DNA of 64,000 nucleotides from Liopterus haemorrhoidalis (Eukaryota > Arthropoda > Insecta > Coleoptera > Dytiscidae), in NCBI GenBank assembly GCA_963971575.1, contig OZ020625.1:25011253-25075252 (forward strand), read 5' to 3'. Of the stretch, positions 35,101 to 45,000 are shown piece by piece (the first letter of the stretch is position 1; each line of letters begins with the position of its first letter). The notes under the pieces are model-generated. The model did not search any database. It was given only the letters and a program-made list of their open reading frames with translations, and had not been told where the DNA came from. The translations under genes were made by a program, and so were the position numbers.

Positions 35101-38100
35101 ACTCCTCTTCTACTAACAATTTCTGGCCGATTTCTGGTCAAGTTCTGATTCGGTCGATCCAATTGTTCACAGTAGAGATCAGAATTAACACTTTGCCCCG
35201 GTTTTAACATCTCATAATAAATTCCTTTATAGGGCCTTTCAGATCGAAGTTCATCATCCAAGCATAAATTTATAGTTATAGTGCTTACAAGTATCTTAAA
35301 CAAAACTAACAATCTGAATTAAAGCTGGATTCAAATAAGCACATATAGTTGGATTGCTGATAGGTGACTGTTCGTTGCTACAAGTATCGATATACAATAC
35401 TATATGCTTTCTCTGTCTATATCATTATAATTATTTGCATACCCATAGTAACGTATAGTGACGCAAGTTGACAACTAACCTTCCAAATTATTTTAATAAA
35501 AACCAAAGCATTAGAAAGAAATAGCATGATTCGTAGATATCTTTACTAATTAGAGCACGAAAATAAAATCACAGCAGTACTCAAACAAACAAAATTATTA
35601 ATTTTAAGGTAATAATTATAAATAAGGAAAAATTTATACTCATACGTAAATTTTGGATTATAATTTGTGGTTTAATTAAATTAAATTTTTATGTTTCCCA
35701 TAAGTACAAAGTAATAAAATATTAAGTAAAAATATATTTATTCATATAATATATTGCTACAAGTTGTATATAAATGTTTATTTTTATTTAAAAAAAATTA
35801 GAGACTGTAATGCATGATATCTTCGTCATCTGAACTATCGCTGTCATTTCTTGTATTTATTATTATTAGATTAATATCATCAACAATCCTTTCTCTTTCC
35901 CACCATTCATTTATTAAATTTTCCATTTTTTTAACAGATTTTGCCCAAGTTTCATAACTAATTTGATCACAGGCTACTTGCCACATTTTCAAAACTTCGT
36001 TATCACTATATCCGTTTTGACCAATATGTCTATCATAATAATTTTTTGTTATACCCCAAATTAGTTCAATGGGGTTAAACTGGCAGTGATAAGGAGGTAA
36101 TCTTAGTACTTCATGACCATACATTTGTGCCAATGTATTAATAAAATAAACTGGTTCAGATTTTAATTTCCTTCGTTTTCTCGTGATTTTGTTAGTGAGA
36201 AGTTCAGATTTATTACATTTTATAATTCTACGAATTGTTGATTCCGAAATCTTTAAGGCAGCTGCTACTCTTTGATGGACACAAGATAGAGAAATAAGTG
36301 GCACATTGTTCTCTTCTTCGGAATTAAAATATTCCAGCAGATTTAAAATTAAAGTTTGTGAATTTAATAATTGGCCGCAAGCTCTATTAATTAATATTAT
36401 TAACAGACACTGACAGCTAAGACAAATAATAACAAAATTTTAAAGTCACCTGTATTTTTTTTTAAGGATGTGAAAAACAACAGAATGACAACTGTGATGT
36501 TTTACGTAAGTACAATTACTCTAGCACCTTTAGTGTGACTGTGTGTCATATTGATACAATGGTTTATTTGCGAATTATTCTTAAATGTTTTTGAATATGT
36601 ATACATGATGTTAGAGTGACGTTTAAATTATTACAGGTAAATTAATTTTATATTAAGTATAAGATTGTTACTATAGTTAAAATTGTTCGTTATAGCACCT
36701 GAGGAATCCAACAAATAGTTGGCGAAATGTTGTGTTACTTAAATAAACGTTCTGTCATCTAATATTATTATTTATTATGTTGACAGTTAAATGATGTTAC
36801 TCAAGGAGGAATGACAGCGCTACCATTCCTTCGAACAGCTGTGCCGGTAAAAAAGGGAACTGCGGTTATGTGGTACAATTTACAAGCTGACGGTACAGGT
36901 GATTGGCGGTCAACCCATGGAGGATGTCCAGTATTTTATGGAAACAAATGGGGTAATTTTAATATTTGTTTATTAAATATTCTTTAAATTATACATATAG
37001 TGTTACAAATTAAAGAAATAGCTTCAAGGTCATTCATAAACTTGAACAAAGACATTGTTATACAGAGCGATCAACAAAACTTGACCGTTATGCAATAATT
37101 GACAGAAATATTTAGTTATCAAACTTATTTCCAAGGACATGTATACATGGCGTACATTCTATTTGTATTACCTTGTACGAATTGATTATTAAATGAACAC
37201 TATTTTTCTCTACACGCCAATGAGTTGATGACAGATATTAAATTAGCAACACATATTTTCGTTGTTCCTCTGGTGAGTTCGGGCAAACGAAGTAATCTGA
37301 TTGGTTCTTTATAAATTGGGATTTTCTGCTGTGAACTAGAATACAATTTTGATATTTTTAAACTCATTGTTTACTGTTATATAACAGACAAGAAATAATG
37401 ATCTTTTGTGCCTTTTAAGTTTTTATAAAAACTAAGAAATATATATATGATTTTTTTGGAACAAACTGTTTTATTGCTTTTCAAAATATTCGCCTTAAGA
37501 TTTATACACTTTTGCATGAGTTCAAACCAATTCTCGAAACATTTTTTCCACTCTGAAGTTGGTATCTCAAAAACATGGTTTTCGAAGGCTTCAACAGCTT
37601 CTTGAGGTGATGACAATCGCTGTCCACGCATTTTTTGTTTGACATTGGGGAACAAAAAAAGTCGTTAGGGGATAAATCAGGTGAATACAGGCAATAAGAC
37701 ATTAATTCGATGTTTTCTTCTTCAAATAATCAATTGTTTGACGTGCTGTGTGGAAGATTGTATTGTCATGATGAAGAATAATGCAAAGTTTTTGGTTATT
37801 TTTCCTGATTTTGTCGCTGACTTCTGGCAAACAAATTGTTGTATACCATTCAGCATTAATTGTTCTCTGATCCTCTAAAGGAATGGTTTCAACATGTCCA
37901 GTACAACCGAAGAAACAAGCGTTTTCTTGAAAGTGCTTCGTGAACGAACAACTTTTGTAGGTTTCGAATTGTTGCTTAGTTTCCGGTTCAGATGAATAAA
38001 TCCAAGTTTCGTCACTTGTAACGATGTTGTATACGGATTTTGCAGTGCCTAGGTTGATTTTTTTTTAGCATTCTCTTACACCAATCAACACGAGCTTTTT

Positions 38101-38874
38101 TTGAGTTTGGGTCAAATTATGTGCAATCCATCAGAAACAGATCGTTTTCGCAGCTAAATTTTCATGCAAAATCGAATGTATTGCAGTCTGCGATATGCCA
38201 AAGGATCCCTCTATCTCACAGTAAGTCACATGCTGATCTTTTTCAATCATTTTGCGCACAGCATTAAAGTTTTTTGGATCAGAACCAATTTTGGTCGACC
38301 TTCACGAGATTCATCACTGACGGACGCACGACCATGACGAAATTCTGCAAACCAATTGTAAACAGTCTTTTCTGAAGGTGCTTCATTACCAAAAGTTGAA
38401 CGAAGCGAATCTATGCATTCTTGTTGAGTTAGGCCTTTACTAAAATCGTAAAAAATCATCCAACGAAAACCTTCACGAGTAATATCCATTTTTTCACAAA
38501 CAAGTTTTTTAAACGCTCCCTGTCAACAAAGTGCTCAGTAAATTTAAAAGCTGCCACTGATTTCACAATAACAAATGTCAAATTTACGAATATAGTAATG
38601 ATACATTTCAATATTGTCTTCTAGTGGTCATTTGTAAAACATAAAAGGTAACCCTGGTACGTAGTGTTAAATGTTAAAGAATAAAATTTCAATTTAAGGT
38701 GCGACAAAATGGATTCGTTCGTACACAAATGAATTTATAAGAAAATGTGATTTAAAACCAAACAGAAATACAAGAATAGACACTAATTATGCAGAGGACT
38801 ATTACGAACTCGAGGAAATCGAAGAAGGCGAAGAAAGCGAAGAAGACGTCTTAGATGAAGATATTCCTGACTAA
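22968..38874 (+). CDS. P4HA-like: Prolyl 4-hydroxylase alpha subunit, gene 2 (complete coding region)
   Basis: Exons 22968-23146 (ATG at 22974), 24103-24251, 27316-27633, 30831-30868, 31844-32065, 34429-34638, 36467-36505, 36787-36952, 38699-38874; the coding part is 1491 bp, 496 residues. Start chosen because MQILFYPVVFLCLVANVKS is a typical signal peptide just after a TTTTCAG acceptor, implying upstream non-coding exon(s). Residues about 20-107 are the P4HA N-terminal domain, 108-213 the TPR-type peptide-binding domain, 227-496 the 2-oxoglutarate/iron dioxygenase. Iron ligands H365, D367, H427 and co-substrate K437 are present. The tail after KC is acidic and ends DEDIPD. The family acts in the ER lumen on procollagen-like chains with PDI. 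AATAAA at 39173-39178 is a plausible polyadenylation signal. Confidence 0.93.
23147..24102. other. P4HA gene 2 intron 1
   Basis: AT-rich, with a palindrome ACGAAATTCGT near 23214. No further feature supported. Confidence 0.4.
24290..24345 (-). repeat. Solo 3' end of HINE family
   Basis: GTGAAGTGTGAATTTCCACACATTTC and a decayed copy of the inner repeat (GGGTATTTTCAGGTAT), about 40 bp after the donor of the 24103-24251 exon. The rest of the element is absent. Confidence 0.6.
24555..24725. repeat. Dispersed repeat with GTAGAGTGTAGTG terminus
   Basis: TGTAGAGTGTAGTGTGG followed by AT-rich sequence with ATAACATTATTAGCCATAATT. It matches, in reverse orientation, 54845-55005 (GGCTAATAATGTTATGG and CACTACACTCTACAC). 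Probably a MITE; ends not resolved. Confidence 0.5.
24894..25106. mobile_element. Foldback MITE with TTA duplication
   Basis: The two halves are inverted: AGCTGCATTCAGAGCTC at the left and, complemented, AGCTGCATTCACACCTC at the right; similarity extends through GGTATGATCGGACA almost to the centre. TTA flanks both sides (24891-24893, 25107-25109), pointing to PIF/Harbinger. It splits the retroelement frame between FNSAR and CKNIF. Confidence 0.8.
25496..27082 (-). pseudogene. Tc1 transposon with intron-containing transposase, decayed
   Basis: Inverted ends CAGCCTTGCCAGAAA / CAGCTATGCCAGTAA with TATTAGACCCCC, and TA on both sides. Minus strand 26772-26315 encodes MSEVERSQIVILKKQGLS, two HTH motifs and the first Asp in WTDESNIE. 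A 95-bp block 26313-26219 has donor GTGAGT and acceptor TTTTTCTATTGCAG. After it come LFG, a stop, PGAQFVRCRPGEDYKS, then a frameshift into PTVKFGGGSIMVWGSM and, after another frameshift, QQDNAPCYKSRR and SPIEHLW (second Asp, last Glu of DD34E). The C-terminus ends GGFTKY. At least two frameshifts and one stop make this copy inactive. Confidence 0.85.
27316..27633 (+). CDS. P4HA-like: P4HA gene 2 exon 3: peptide-substrate-binding domain
   Basis: Acceptor ATTTTTAG at 27315, donor TTTAG|GTAAGC. Encodes SGAAQALFRLQDTYKLS, NARDCQEIGIVALENKDY and WLTEARKRYE, TPR-type helices that bind proline-rich peptide in this family. Gene 3 has a 330-bp equivalent (56868-56539). Confidence 0.9.
27646..28115 (+). 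mobile_element. Internally deleted PIF/Harbinger-like element
   Basis: Ends GGAACAGAATGCAC and (complement) GGAAACAGAATGCAC are inverted, followed inward by repeated GCGCC/ACGCCGTT motifs at both ends. The interior keeps a short frame from ATG 27823 (MDDEDLYVMLFMLYASYLY) resembling the start of a Harbinger protein. Begins about 12 bp after the donor of P4HA gene 2 exon 3. Confidence 0.55.
28285..28691. mobile_element. Palindromic MITE, copy 1
   Basis: Ends AGTCTGTTCCAACCGGTTA and TAACCGTTTGGAACAGACT, with TA on both sides. Subterminal AGCGGAACTA / TAGTTCCGCT are also inverted. About 90% alike to 28898-29303. The ORF-like stretch QSSYFHRLNRAFRPF is shared by both copies and is not a gene. Confidence 0.85.
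28898..29303. mobile_element. Palindromic MITE, copy 2
   Basis: Same family and orientation as 28285-28691, 206 bp downstream, flanked by TA at 28896-28897 and 29304-29305; ends CTCTGTTCCAAACGG and CCGTTTGGAACAGACTT. Confidence 0.85.
29828..29912 (+). repeat. Tandem repeat, three units of about 30 bp
   Basis: CGCTTTTTTCCGTGTG followed by TGTATTTTT recurs at about 29828, 29859 and 29890 with small changes. Function unknown. Confidence 0.75.
29966..30830 (+). repeat. Microsatellite-bearing repeat family 2, two consecutive copies
   Basis: First copy: GGAGGTATTGTGATCATACC at 30009, GTCC/GTCT tract at about 30097-30145, TTCGGCTAAAAGGATTT at 30165 and a GATCAACTTTTGGT tail. The second copy starts truncated at about 30411 (ATGACGAATTGAGGTCC), has the tract at 30465-30492 and the same downstream motifs, and ends GGCGGTCGGTCCTATGGTGG. 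It ends just before the 30831 micro-exon of P4HA gene 2. Confidence 0.75.
30831..30868 (+). CDS. P4HA-like: P4HA gene 2 linker micro-exon (38 bp)
   Basis: Acceptor TTTGTTTTAG, donor GACCAA|GTAAGT; two split-codon bases then DHGNNRYLTKDQ. Gene 1 has a 38-bp equivalent at 1061-1098 (IEGDDMIENINQ) with the same phases and gene 3 a 29-bp one at 54138-54110 (PYDFDDELA). It forms the variable linker between the TPR and catalytic domains. Confidence 0.85.
30893..31560 (+). repeat. Microsatellite repeat family 3, chimeric with family 2 tail
   Basis: TTACTTGCCCGACCTTAA, AGGCAAGTATTGTAATCGCG and a (GT)n tract at 31029-31056 lead to AAAACGGTTTAACTTAAAGAG. From about 31158 the sequence switches to the family 2 tail (AAAATCGGTTGACTAG), then at about 31380 back to family 3 sequence (CAAGCCTTGGACAAAA). 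A recombinant or nested insertion. Confidence 0.65.
32515..33903. mobile_element. hAT-type element, outer, with 8-bp duplication GTGAGGAT
   Basis: Ends CAGGGACGTAGCCAGG and (complement) CAGGGACGTAGCCAGG, with G/C-rich GGGGGCA next to each; GTGAGGAT at 32507-32514 and 33904-33911. Without the inner element it is about 290 bp and non-coding. Confidence 0.88.
32699..33787 (+). mobile_element. hAT element, inner, with decayed transposase and 8-bp duplication ACCTAGAA
   Basis: Ends CAGGGGTCGGCAACCTG and (complement) CAGGGGTCAGCAACCT; ACCTAGAA at 32691-32698 and 33788-33795. Across several frames it encodes MKEAFRDRFKEFRKYKATL, the MKLIKSQLRSNLTDLKLE-type dimerisation block and NIHQILKS, as in ZBED/GTF2IRD2-like hAT transposases. 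Stops and frameshifts abound. Host: outer hAT 32515-33903. Confidence 0.85.
34681..35290 (-). pseudogene. mariner deletion derivative
   Basis: Same family as 19011-21555. On the minus strand 35290-35085 reads LDDELRSERPYKG joined to [19 protein letters not shown] and RPEIVSRRGV. The terminal repeat TGTACTGGAAAGTTTTTTCG lies at 34681, about 40 bp after the donor of the 34429-34638 P4HA exon. The 5' half upstream of LDDELRS is truncated. Confidence 0.8.
35345..36450 (-). pseudogene. Tc1/mariner-like deletion derivative, copy 2
   Basis: Minus strand frame 36304-35798 (168 codons) is open: HQRVAAALKISESTIRRII, LKSEPVYFINTLAQ, LRLPPYHCQFNPIELIW, ending DIMHYSL. It keeps the last catalytic Glu region but lacks the first two Asp, so it is not an active transposase. 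The left end TATAGTTGGATTGCTG is intact; the right end (GTCACCT at 36446) is eroded within 20 bp of the 36467 P4HA exon. Confidence 0.75.
37385..38665 (-). pseudogene. mariner transposase pseudogene, near full length
   Basis: Minus strand, from ATG 38489: MDITREGFRWMIFYDFSKG, QQECIDSLRSTFGNEAPS and NWFAEFRHGRASVSDES; then frameshifts; later RSRSTFKKTLVS and the last block KQKMRGQRLSSPQEAVEAF and KKCFENWFELMQKC. The 5' terminal sequence (TTTTATGTTTTACAAATG on the minus strand) lies near 38640. A catalytic triad cannot be read in one frame. Located in the last intron of P4HA gene 2. Confidence 0.8.
38699..38874 (+). CDS. P4HA-like: P4HA gene 2 terminal exon
   Basis: Acceptor CAATTTAAG; a split Gly codon then ATKWIRSYTNEFIRKCDLKP and an acidic tail ELEEIEEGEESEEDVLDEDI to TAA. 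The C-terminal tetrapeptide is not KDEL-like; ER retention of this enzyme family depends on the PDI beta subunit. Confidence 0.9.
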
Positions 38875-39367
38875 TGGTTCAGCGGAAAATATTTGTACTA
38901 AAATGTTACAATTGAAGACTTCAGGGAAAAATATAAGTCGCAAAATTTAATTTATAAATTCGACATTTTTCTTCTTGTACTTTGACATTGTCGGTCGCAG
39001 AAATTGGTTAAATTTTAATCTATTTGTGAAATGAGATTGCTGTTAACATTACTCTGGTGGTGATTCTTTTAAATCATATTAGTAATTTTTTTGTAAAAAT
39101 CTGTTTAAAATGTAATTTTTGATATGTAATTATTTAAACTAATGAAAATTAGTTAAGTTTAATGTTACATTCAATAAAATAATAAACATTTCAGTCTGTG
39201 TCAGTTTAGAATACTGTGTGCAAGAAGATAAGAGCTGTTTGTCCTTGTTTCTGATTGGTTTAGAACAGAGGCGTACCTGGGGGTATGGCAGGCATGGCAC
39301 TTGCCCAGGGCGCCACTTGTAGGGGGGCGCAAAATGGTAAAGTATCTATTACAACAGTGGCGTAGAG

Positions 39368-40180
39368 TAGGGTTGTACATCGAAGGCAAAACATCGATGT
39401 TTAACATCGATGTTAAGATCGGCGCTTACTATCGATGTTGAAAAAACATCGAAGGAAAAACATCGATGTATCGGAAACATCGATGTTTTATTAATATTAA
39501 AAAAAGCTATTTATTTATATTATATAGGTTTTATTTAATAATGTAAAGATAAAATACGAAAAAAGTAACACATAATACACAAAAAGCATTTATTAGATTT
39601 TGAAATAGAAATATTCCTTTTTAATAGTAATTAATTTCACATTAACATTATTATACCCAATATAATAATCCTAATTTGTACCTATAGTCTATTCCAAACG
39701 ATTAGGCGGAACTAACCGCAATTTTCATTTTTGTAATTTGTCATTAGATATTTTTTTATATATTGAAGTTGATTATTCCTGAACAAAATGATCAAAAGCT
39801 TCAATCAATCGGTAAAAGTAACTAGAATTGAAAATCTAGTTCCGCCTAAACCAAAGGAACAGACCTTACTATTTTTACATTTCTAAAATGAAACATTGGA
39901 TTTTATTCCAATACTAATATAGTAATCTTAATGTTAATTTTATATTATTTAACATAAAAATAACACTGTCATACACAATTATTTTTATACTTTTTTAAGT
40001 TGAAATAAAGTCTTAAATTCTAGCGGTAGTTTCTGAATTTCAAAGTTTAAACATCGAAATCGGTAGTAGACATCGATGTTTTATCGATACTATCGCCAGC
40101 TGACCATCGATGGTAAAAACATCGATGTTTTTAAAGCAAACATCGATGTTTTCGATACATCGATGTTTTTTCCATCCCTA
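39368..40180. mobile_element. Element with clustered ATCGAT palindromes at both ends
   Basis: Ends TAGGGTTGTACATCGA and (complement) TAGGGATGGAAAAAAC; flanking GCGTAGAG / GCACAGAG match at six of eight bases, suggesting a hAT-like 8-bp duplication. The palindrome AACATCGATGTT and variants recur about six times at 39379-39492 and about seven times at 40047-40170. The core is AT-rich and holds a small MITE (39687-39864). Confidence 0.65.
39687..39864. mobile_element. Palindromic MITE, short third copy
   Basis: AGTCTATTCCAAACGATTA and TAAACCAAAGGAACAGACC termini with subterminal GGCGGAACTA / TAGTTCCGCC: a shortened relative of the MITEs at 28285 and 28898. Confidence 0.65.
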
Positions 40181-40480
40181 GCACAGAGCCATCTATGAAA
40201 ATAATTGTTATCGGTACAAAAAGAAAAAATACCTATCTTGATATTTTCAAAAGAAGCTAAAGATAGGACATACAAACAATCAGTAAAACACTATTATACA
40301 TCTGTCATTTATTATTTTAAAATTAATGATACACACAAGTAAATAAATACATACAGAAATTATAGCAAAAAATTATGACAGTACGCCATTGTCCATAAGT
40401 AACGTATATGTTGAGATTTATCAAAATCTTATAAATTCAATTGCATTGTATGAATAGAAAATACTAACGAATGAAAAGTA

Positions 40481-41454
40481 CAGGTGGGCCTTATTTTACG
40501 CCGCTTTATTTTACGCCGGTTGGCAGCGACCTTAAAATAACGCCGCTTTGAAACAGTTGAACGTCGGAGTCGGGTGTCGACGATTCAGTGGTCGAAGCGG
40601 GGATGTCTCGTGGTTTACGCAGTCGCAGTAATCGCACTACTGAGACGTATTCAGTTGTAAAATAAATTTAACTCGCTTAAGAGTGTCTGCTTTATGATAT
40701 GTACATATTTAAATTTAAGTAAATCTAAATCTAATATTTAATATAATCTAAATTTAATAATTTTTAATTTTTCTATATTATTTTTATTAACTTACTTTTA
40801 AAATTTAATTTAAAATTATTGAGTAATAATTATTATTTTCATTAATACCAATGGAAGATATATCTACAAAACACGATAGAAAACAACGTAGGTCTATTTC
40901 GATTTAGACAAAAATTGAAGTTATTAAAAGAATAGAGAATGGTGAAACTCGTCCGAAGATTTGTAGATGCCTAAACTTACCTCCATCAACGGTGACTACA
41001 ATAATGAAAAATGCAGATAAAATTAAAAAATTAAGACATTCGCAAGACAGATCATGATTGCGAACGCAGTTCAACTATAATAAAAAATATCAAAACATCT
41101 ATGGAACCTTAACATAAGCCTTCTGCGTGAAAGAAAAAATAAAAAAAATAAAAAATTTTAATATTCTTTCAAAGGTTTTGTTTATTTTTGATTATAATTT
41201 TGATTTCTGTTTTAATTTTTGTTTATTTGTATCGTATTGTTGCATTGTATTGTATGTTCTGTAATAATATTATAATTTTCTGTATATATAAGTAATAAAT
41301 AAAGAAAAAACAAAAATAATTAAAAAAAAAAAAAACAAAAATATTAATTCGAATAGAATGTTAATCCGTCTCTGGAATGAACATTCTTTGCTTTGATTTG
41401 CGCCGCTTTATTTTGCGCCGGTACGTAACACCGGCTTAAAACGAGGCCCACCTG
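40481..41454 (+). mobile_element. pogo/Tigger-like element with HTH remnant
   Basis: Inverted ends CAGGTGGGCCTTATTTTA / CAGGTGGGCCTCGTTTTA and TA on both sides. From ATG 40851 the frame reads MEDISTKHDRKQRRSISI, a stop, TKIEVIKRIENGETRP, LNLPPSTVTTIMKNADKIK: the CENP-B-like HTH that starts pogo transposases. The catalytic domain is absent. Repeated TTATTTTACGCCG motifs lie just inside the ends. Confidence 0.8.
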
Positions 41455-41978
41455 TACTTCTTTGTATTTTGCATTATTGAGCAATAATGCAAAATGCCGC
41501 AAAGGGTATAGCTAACCATTTTAACAAGATACCAAATTTTAGGTTAAATACCTAATTTTATATTAAATTATAAAATAACTATATAAAAACAATTTTAGCT
41601 CCGTCTTTTATTTATGTTTTATAAATTATGAATATACTTTAAATTATCAAATAAATGTTATTAATCACTTTTTAATTCGAAAACAACAAAATAGTGGCAG
41701 ACATTGTGGTCTTTGGAATGACGTAATTTCCGTCAGAAAATTTGTAAATAAAAATTTATAAAGCCTTCTTCCTTTAGCCTTTTTATTCAATGGTCTCCAC
41801 TGTGATAAATAAAGCCGCTCTAGTTAGCATGATTATGAAATGCCTTCTTGTGCTTTAGTAATTACAAATTTAGAATTTTTGAATATCTTGGGGTCCAAGT
41901 TAAGAAATTTTAAACAGTTTTTATATTTTTCTGCTTTACACCATTTTGAATTTCCATATGATTTCCCTTCAGAATAAG
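41455..41978. other. 3' flank of P4HA gene 3
   Basis: The minus strand carries AATAAA at about 41780-41785, some 195 bp beyond the stop, a possible polyadenylation signal for gene 3. No other feature. Confidence 0.4.
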
Positions 41979-42049
41979 TTACAATTCTCTTCTGTAATCG
42001 CAGGGTCTTTTAAATTCATTGCCTGCTTCACGAAACCATAATGTAGCAA
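41979..42049 (-). CDS. P4HA-like: P4HA gene 3 terminal exon
   Basis: Acceptor TATTTTTTACAG (minus strand). Two bases complete a split codon, then [16 protein letters not shown], matching the conserved W..E.G.EF.RPC end of P4HA proteins, and DYRREL before TAA at 41981-41979. About 3.8 kb of transposon-filled intron separates it from the previous exon. Confidence 0.88.
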
Positions 42050-45000
42050 CTGTAAAAAATAAATATTTTTTCAGGTACTTCATTCAGTTTTAAAATTTCT
42101 AACACTGGTTATATTTAATTTAGAATCTTGCAGACAATATAATCCCACATAACTATTCAGATCAAGTCTCCAAAAGTCACATCTTTTAACATCTGGTTTC
42201 AGCTAAAATCGACACGTCTCAGATGAACAAAGCCAACAGCACTACTCAAGGTCAAAGTGTCACAGTTATGACGTAGTTATACTACTACAATCATGAGGAA
42301 AAATCCGATTCAATACGACCAGTACCTATTCAGAAACCGAATCCAAATGTTGGGCTATGCAGATGATTTCCTTATAATAACCACATCCGAAAGAAATGTT
42401 GTTGAATCGTATAACTCATTAAAGGAAACAGCAGAAGCAGAAGGGCTTGTGATAAACACAGAAAAGACAAACCTCAGGGCATCGAGAACGTTCCACCAGC
42501 AATCGCAGAACTGCAAAAAGAATCCGTAACACGCTTTAAATGCCTCGGAAGCACCGTGAACAGCAACAGCAACATCACTGAAGAAATAACTTTAAGAATA
42601 ACTGCGATCAAAGCCTACTATGCCTTAAGGGGACATTCGCTTTTGAAATTTTTATAAAATCGATTTTGAGATTTTTACATATTTCGATTCTATATACGTT
42701 CTAAAGTTGCCTCCTAAAATTTCATCAAGAAATTCGTAATAGAAAAAAAGTTACAGCTATATTTGTAACAGCATATGCCCATGAGTAAAAATCGTGTACC
42801 ATCGCTTAGTAGAAGTAAAAAAAAAAATGACAATTTTAGAGAAAGACAGAAAAAAGAGAGAATAAGAAAGAAAAAAAAGAGAAGAAGAAGAAGAAAAAAA
42901 TCCAAAAAAGCCAGTAAAACGAGGTAGAAAATCAAAAACTGAGATCAAAAATTCCGCACCTGTACAAGCCGGTCCCAAACTTAAAACGGCTAAATTGACT
43001 CTAAAATTGATTCGAGCATTGTCTGTGTTTTATAGTCTTGCAATTCAGAGATATCCCGATTCCATCGAGAACATGAAAAAAGAAATTCTTGCCGGCTATT
43101 ATCACAAAATTTCAACAGATGCAGAACCTCGTCACGAGTATTGCAATAAGGATTGGTGTAAATTTTTGCAAAGCGAGGAAAAAAATGAGCCTTTTACTCA
43201 TAAGCCACCACTAGATCCAAGCATTTGTGGCTACATTTTGCCAGTTTACGAGTCACTTAGTAGTGATGAGTTGCTGCAAAGATGTCTTGGCAAAAATACT
43301 CAAAATAGTAACGAAAGTTACAACAATTTGATTTGGAACATTTCTCCGAAAAGCAAGTTTTCTGGCAAAGATGTGACTGAAATTGCAGCGTGGATCGCAG
43401 CATCCATTTTCAACGAAGGCTCGAGAACTTACCTAGCTATTATGGATCTCATGGGCATCAAAATTGGCGAAACTGCAACGGCATTTGCGCAAAAAGTTGA
43501 CGAGGACCGTATCTCTCAAGCCAATAGGAGGAGCAGTGAGCAGTCAAAAGGTCGAATTAAGAAGAAAAAAGCTTTGGCCAGCCACTTACAGCAATTACTA
43601 GATAACGAGGGTCCTCAGTATTCACCAGGAATAGCCGATTAAAGGTAAAAAAAATTTTCGACCTTTTATTCAATAAAATTATGGTAAAAAAACTTTAAAC
43701 GCGTTTTTCTCGAAACTACCTTTTTCAAACTGGTAGGACATTTTTCTCCGAATCTACTCGACCGATTTTAAAAAATCAAAGAGCATTCGATTACTTATTG
43801 AAAATAGTAAACAATAAGCCTCTAAAAGTTTAAAAAAATACCCCCCCCCTTTTTTTTACGGAGGTGACTTACCCCCAAAAAATGCCGTTTTTTCGCACTT
43901 TTCAGAAATATACATACAAAAACTTCAAAATATGAAAAAGTATTAGTGTTTTAGAGGCTTATTGTATAGTTTTGAGTCTCAAGAATAGAATCCATTTTGA
44001 ATTTTTCAAAAATCTGTTACAGGAGGTCCACAATATGTCCTATCGTTTGAAAAGTAACTTTTGGATGACGCCCTCTACAGCAGCAAAGGGAAACTAAAAA
44101 TGAAAAAAAAAAATTTTTTATAGTCTTTAGAGACTGTTTAACAATGTCCAAAGAAATTTTGCCAATAAATATAATAGTTTTTTCATAATAAAATTTTTAA
44201 AAAGTGTTTTTTTTTCAATCTCAAAGGCGAATGTCCCCTTAACAGTCTGCTCAGATCACACTTGCTATCCCAGCACACAAAAATAAGATTATACAAGACC
44301 CTTCTTCGACCCGTGAATCTTGAACACTTATGTATCATTTTCATTCTGGTGTTGGAAGCGTGTAACAAGAAATTCAACCAATAAGATCGCTCTATTTTGA
44401 AAAAACCCGTACCATGGTGTTATAGGCGCAGTGTTACAAGCGCGGTGTCGCAAATTCAGAAATTTCAAGTCTAGCGCTGGTCACACCGTCGAAACCATAG
44501 AAACAAATAGTTTTTGTCGGCATGGTGAGATCTTTAGCGAGACAATTATATTAATTTCCTAAAAAACAAATTTAAAAAACGTAAATTGATGTAGCTAAAT
44601 AGCGACTTTTACAATGATTTCGGCAGTCATAAAGTTTATTATTATGGATTCGGTTTCAAATTACTGGTCTGTTGAAATGTCATGCAGTGGGTATACTAAT
44701 AATACACCCCCAAGCAGAGGCCAACAGAATCTTCATTCTAAACTGTGATGTCAAGTAAAAGAAATTGTGTATTAAATTCTTTTCTTGTAATTGAAGTAAC
44801 TGTCTGTGTTTTTTGTGTCTGATTTCTTGCAACAAGTTAAAATAATCTCCCTGTTGCCTTCTGTTTCTATGTATATATGGGACGTACCCACCATCGCTTT
44901 TCTTCATATCGCAATAAGTCTAAATATGCATAAAAAAAAGAGCTAGACGTCTCCTTCGATTTGACGACATATTTAATGAAATTGAATAACCGTTTACTCC

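Noticed and set aside
39264..39367. Possible hAT terminus (CAGAGGCGTACCTGGGGG) before the ATCGAT element
   Set aside because: Resembles a hAT end, but no partner end or 8-bp duplication could be matched.
42714..42978. Minus-strand frames rich in Phe and Leu
   Set aside because: Complement of a purine-rich low-complexity stretch at the start of the TTAA element ORF.
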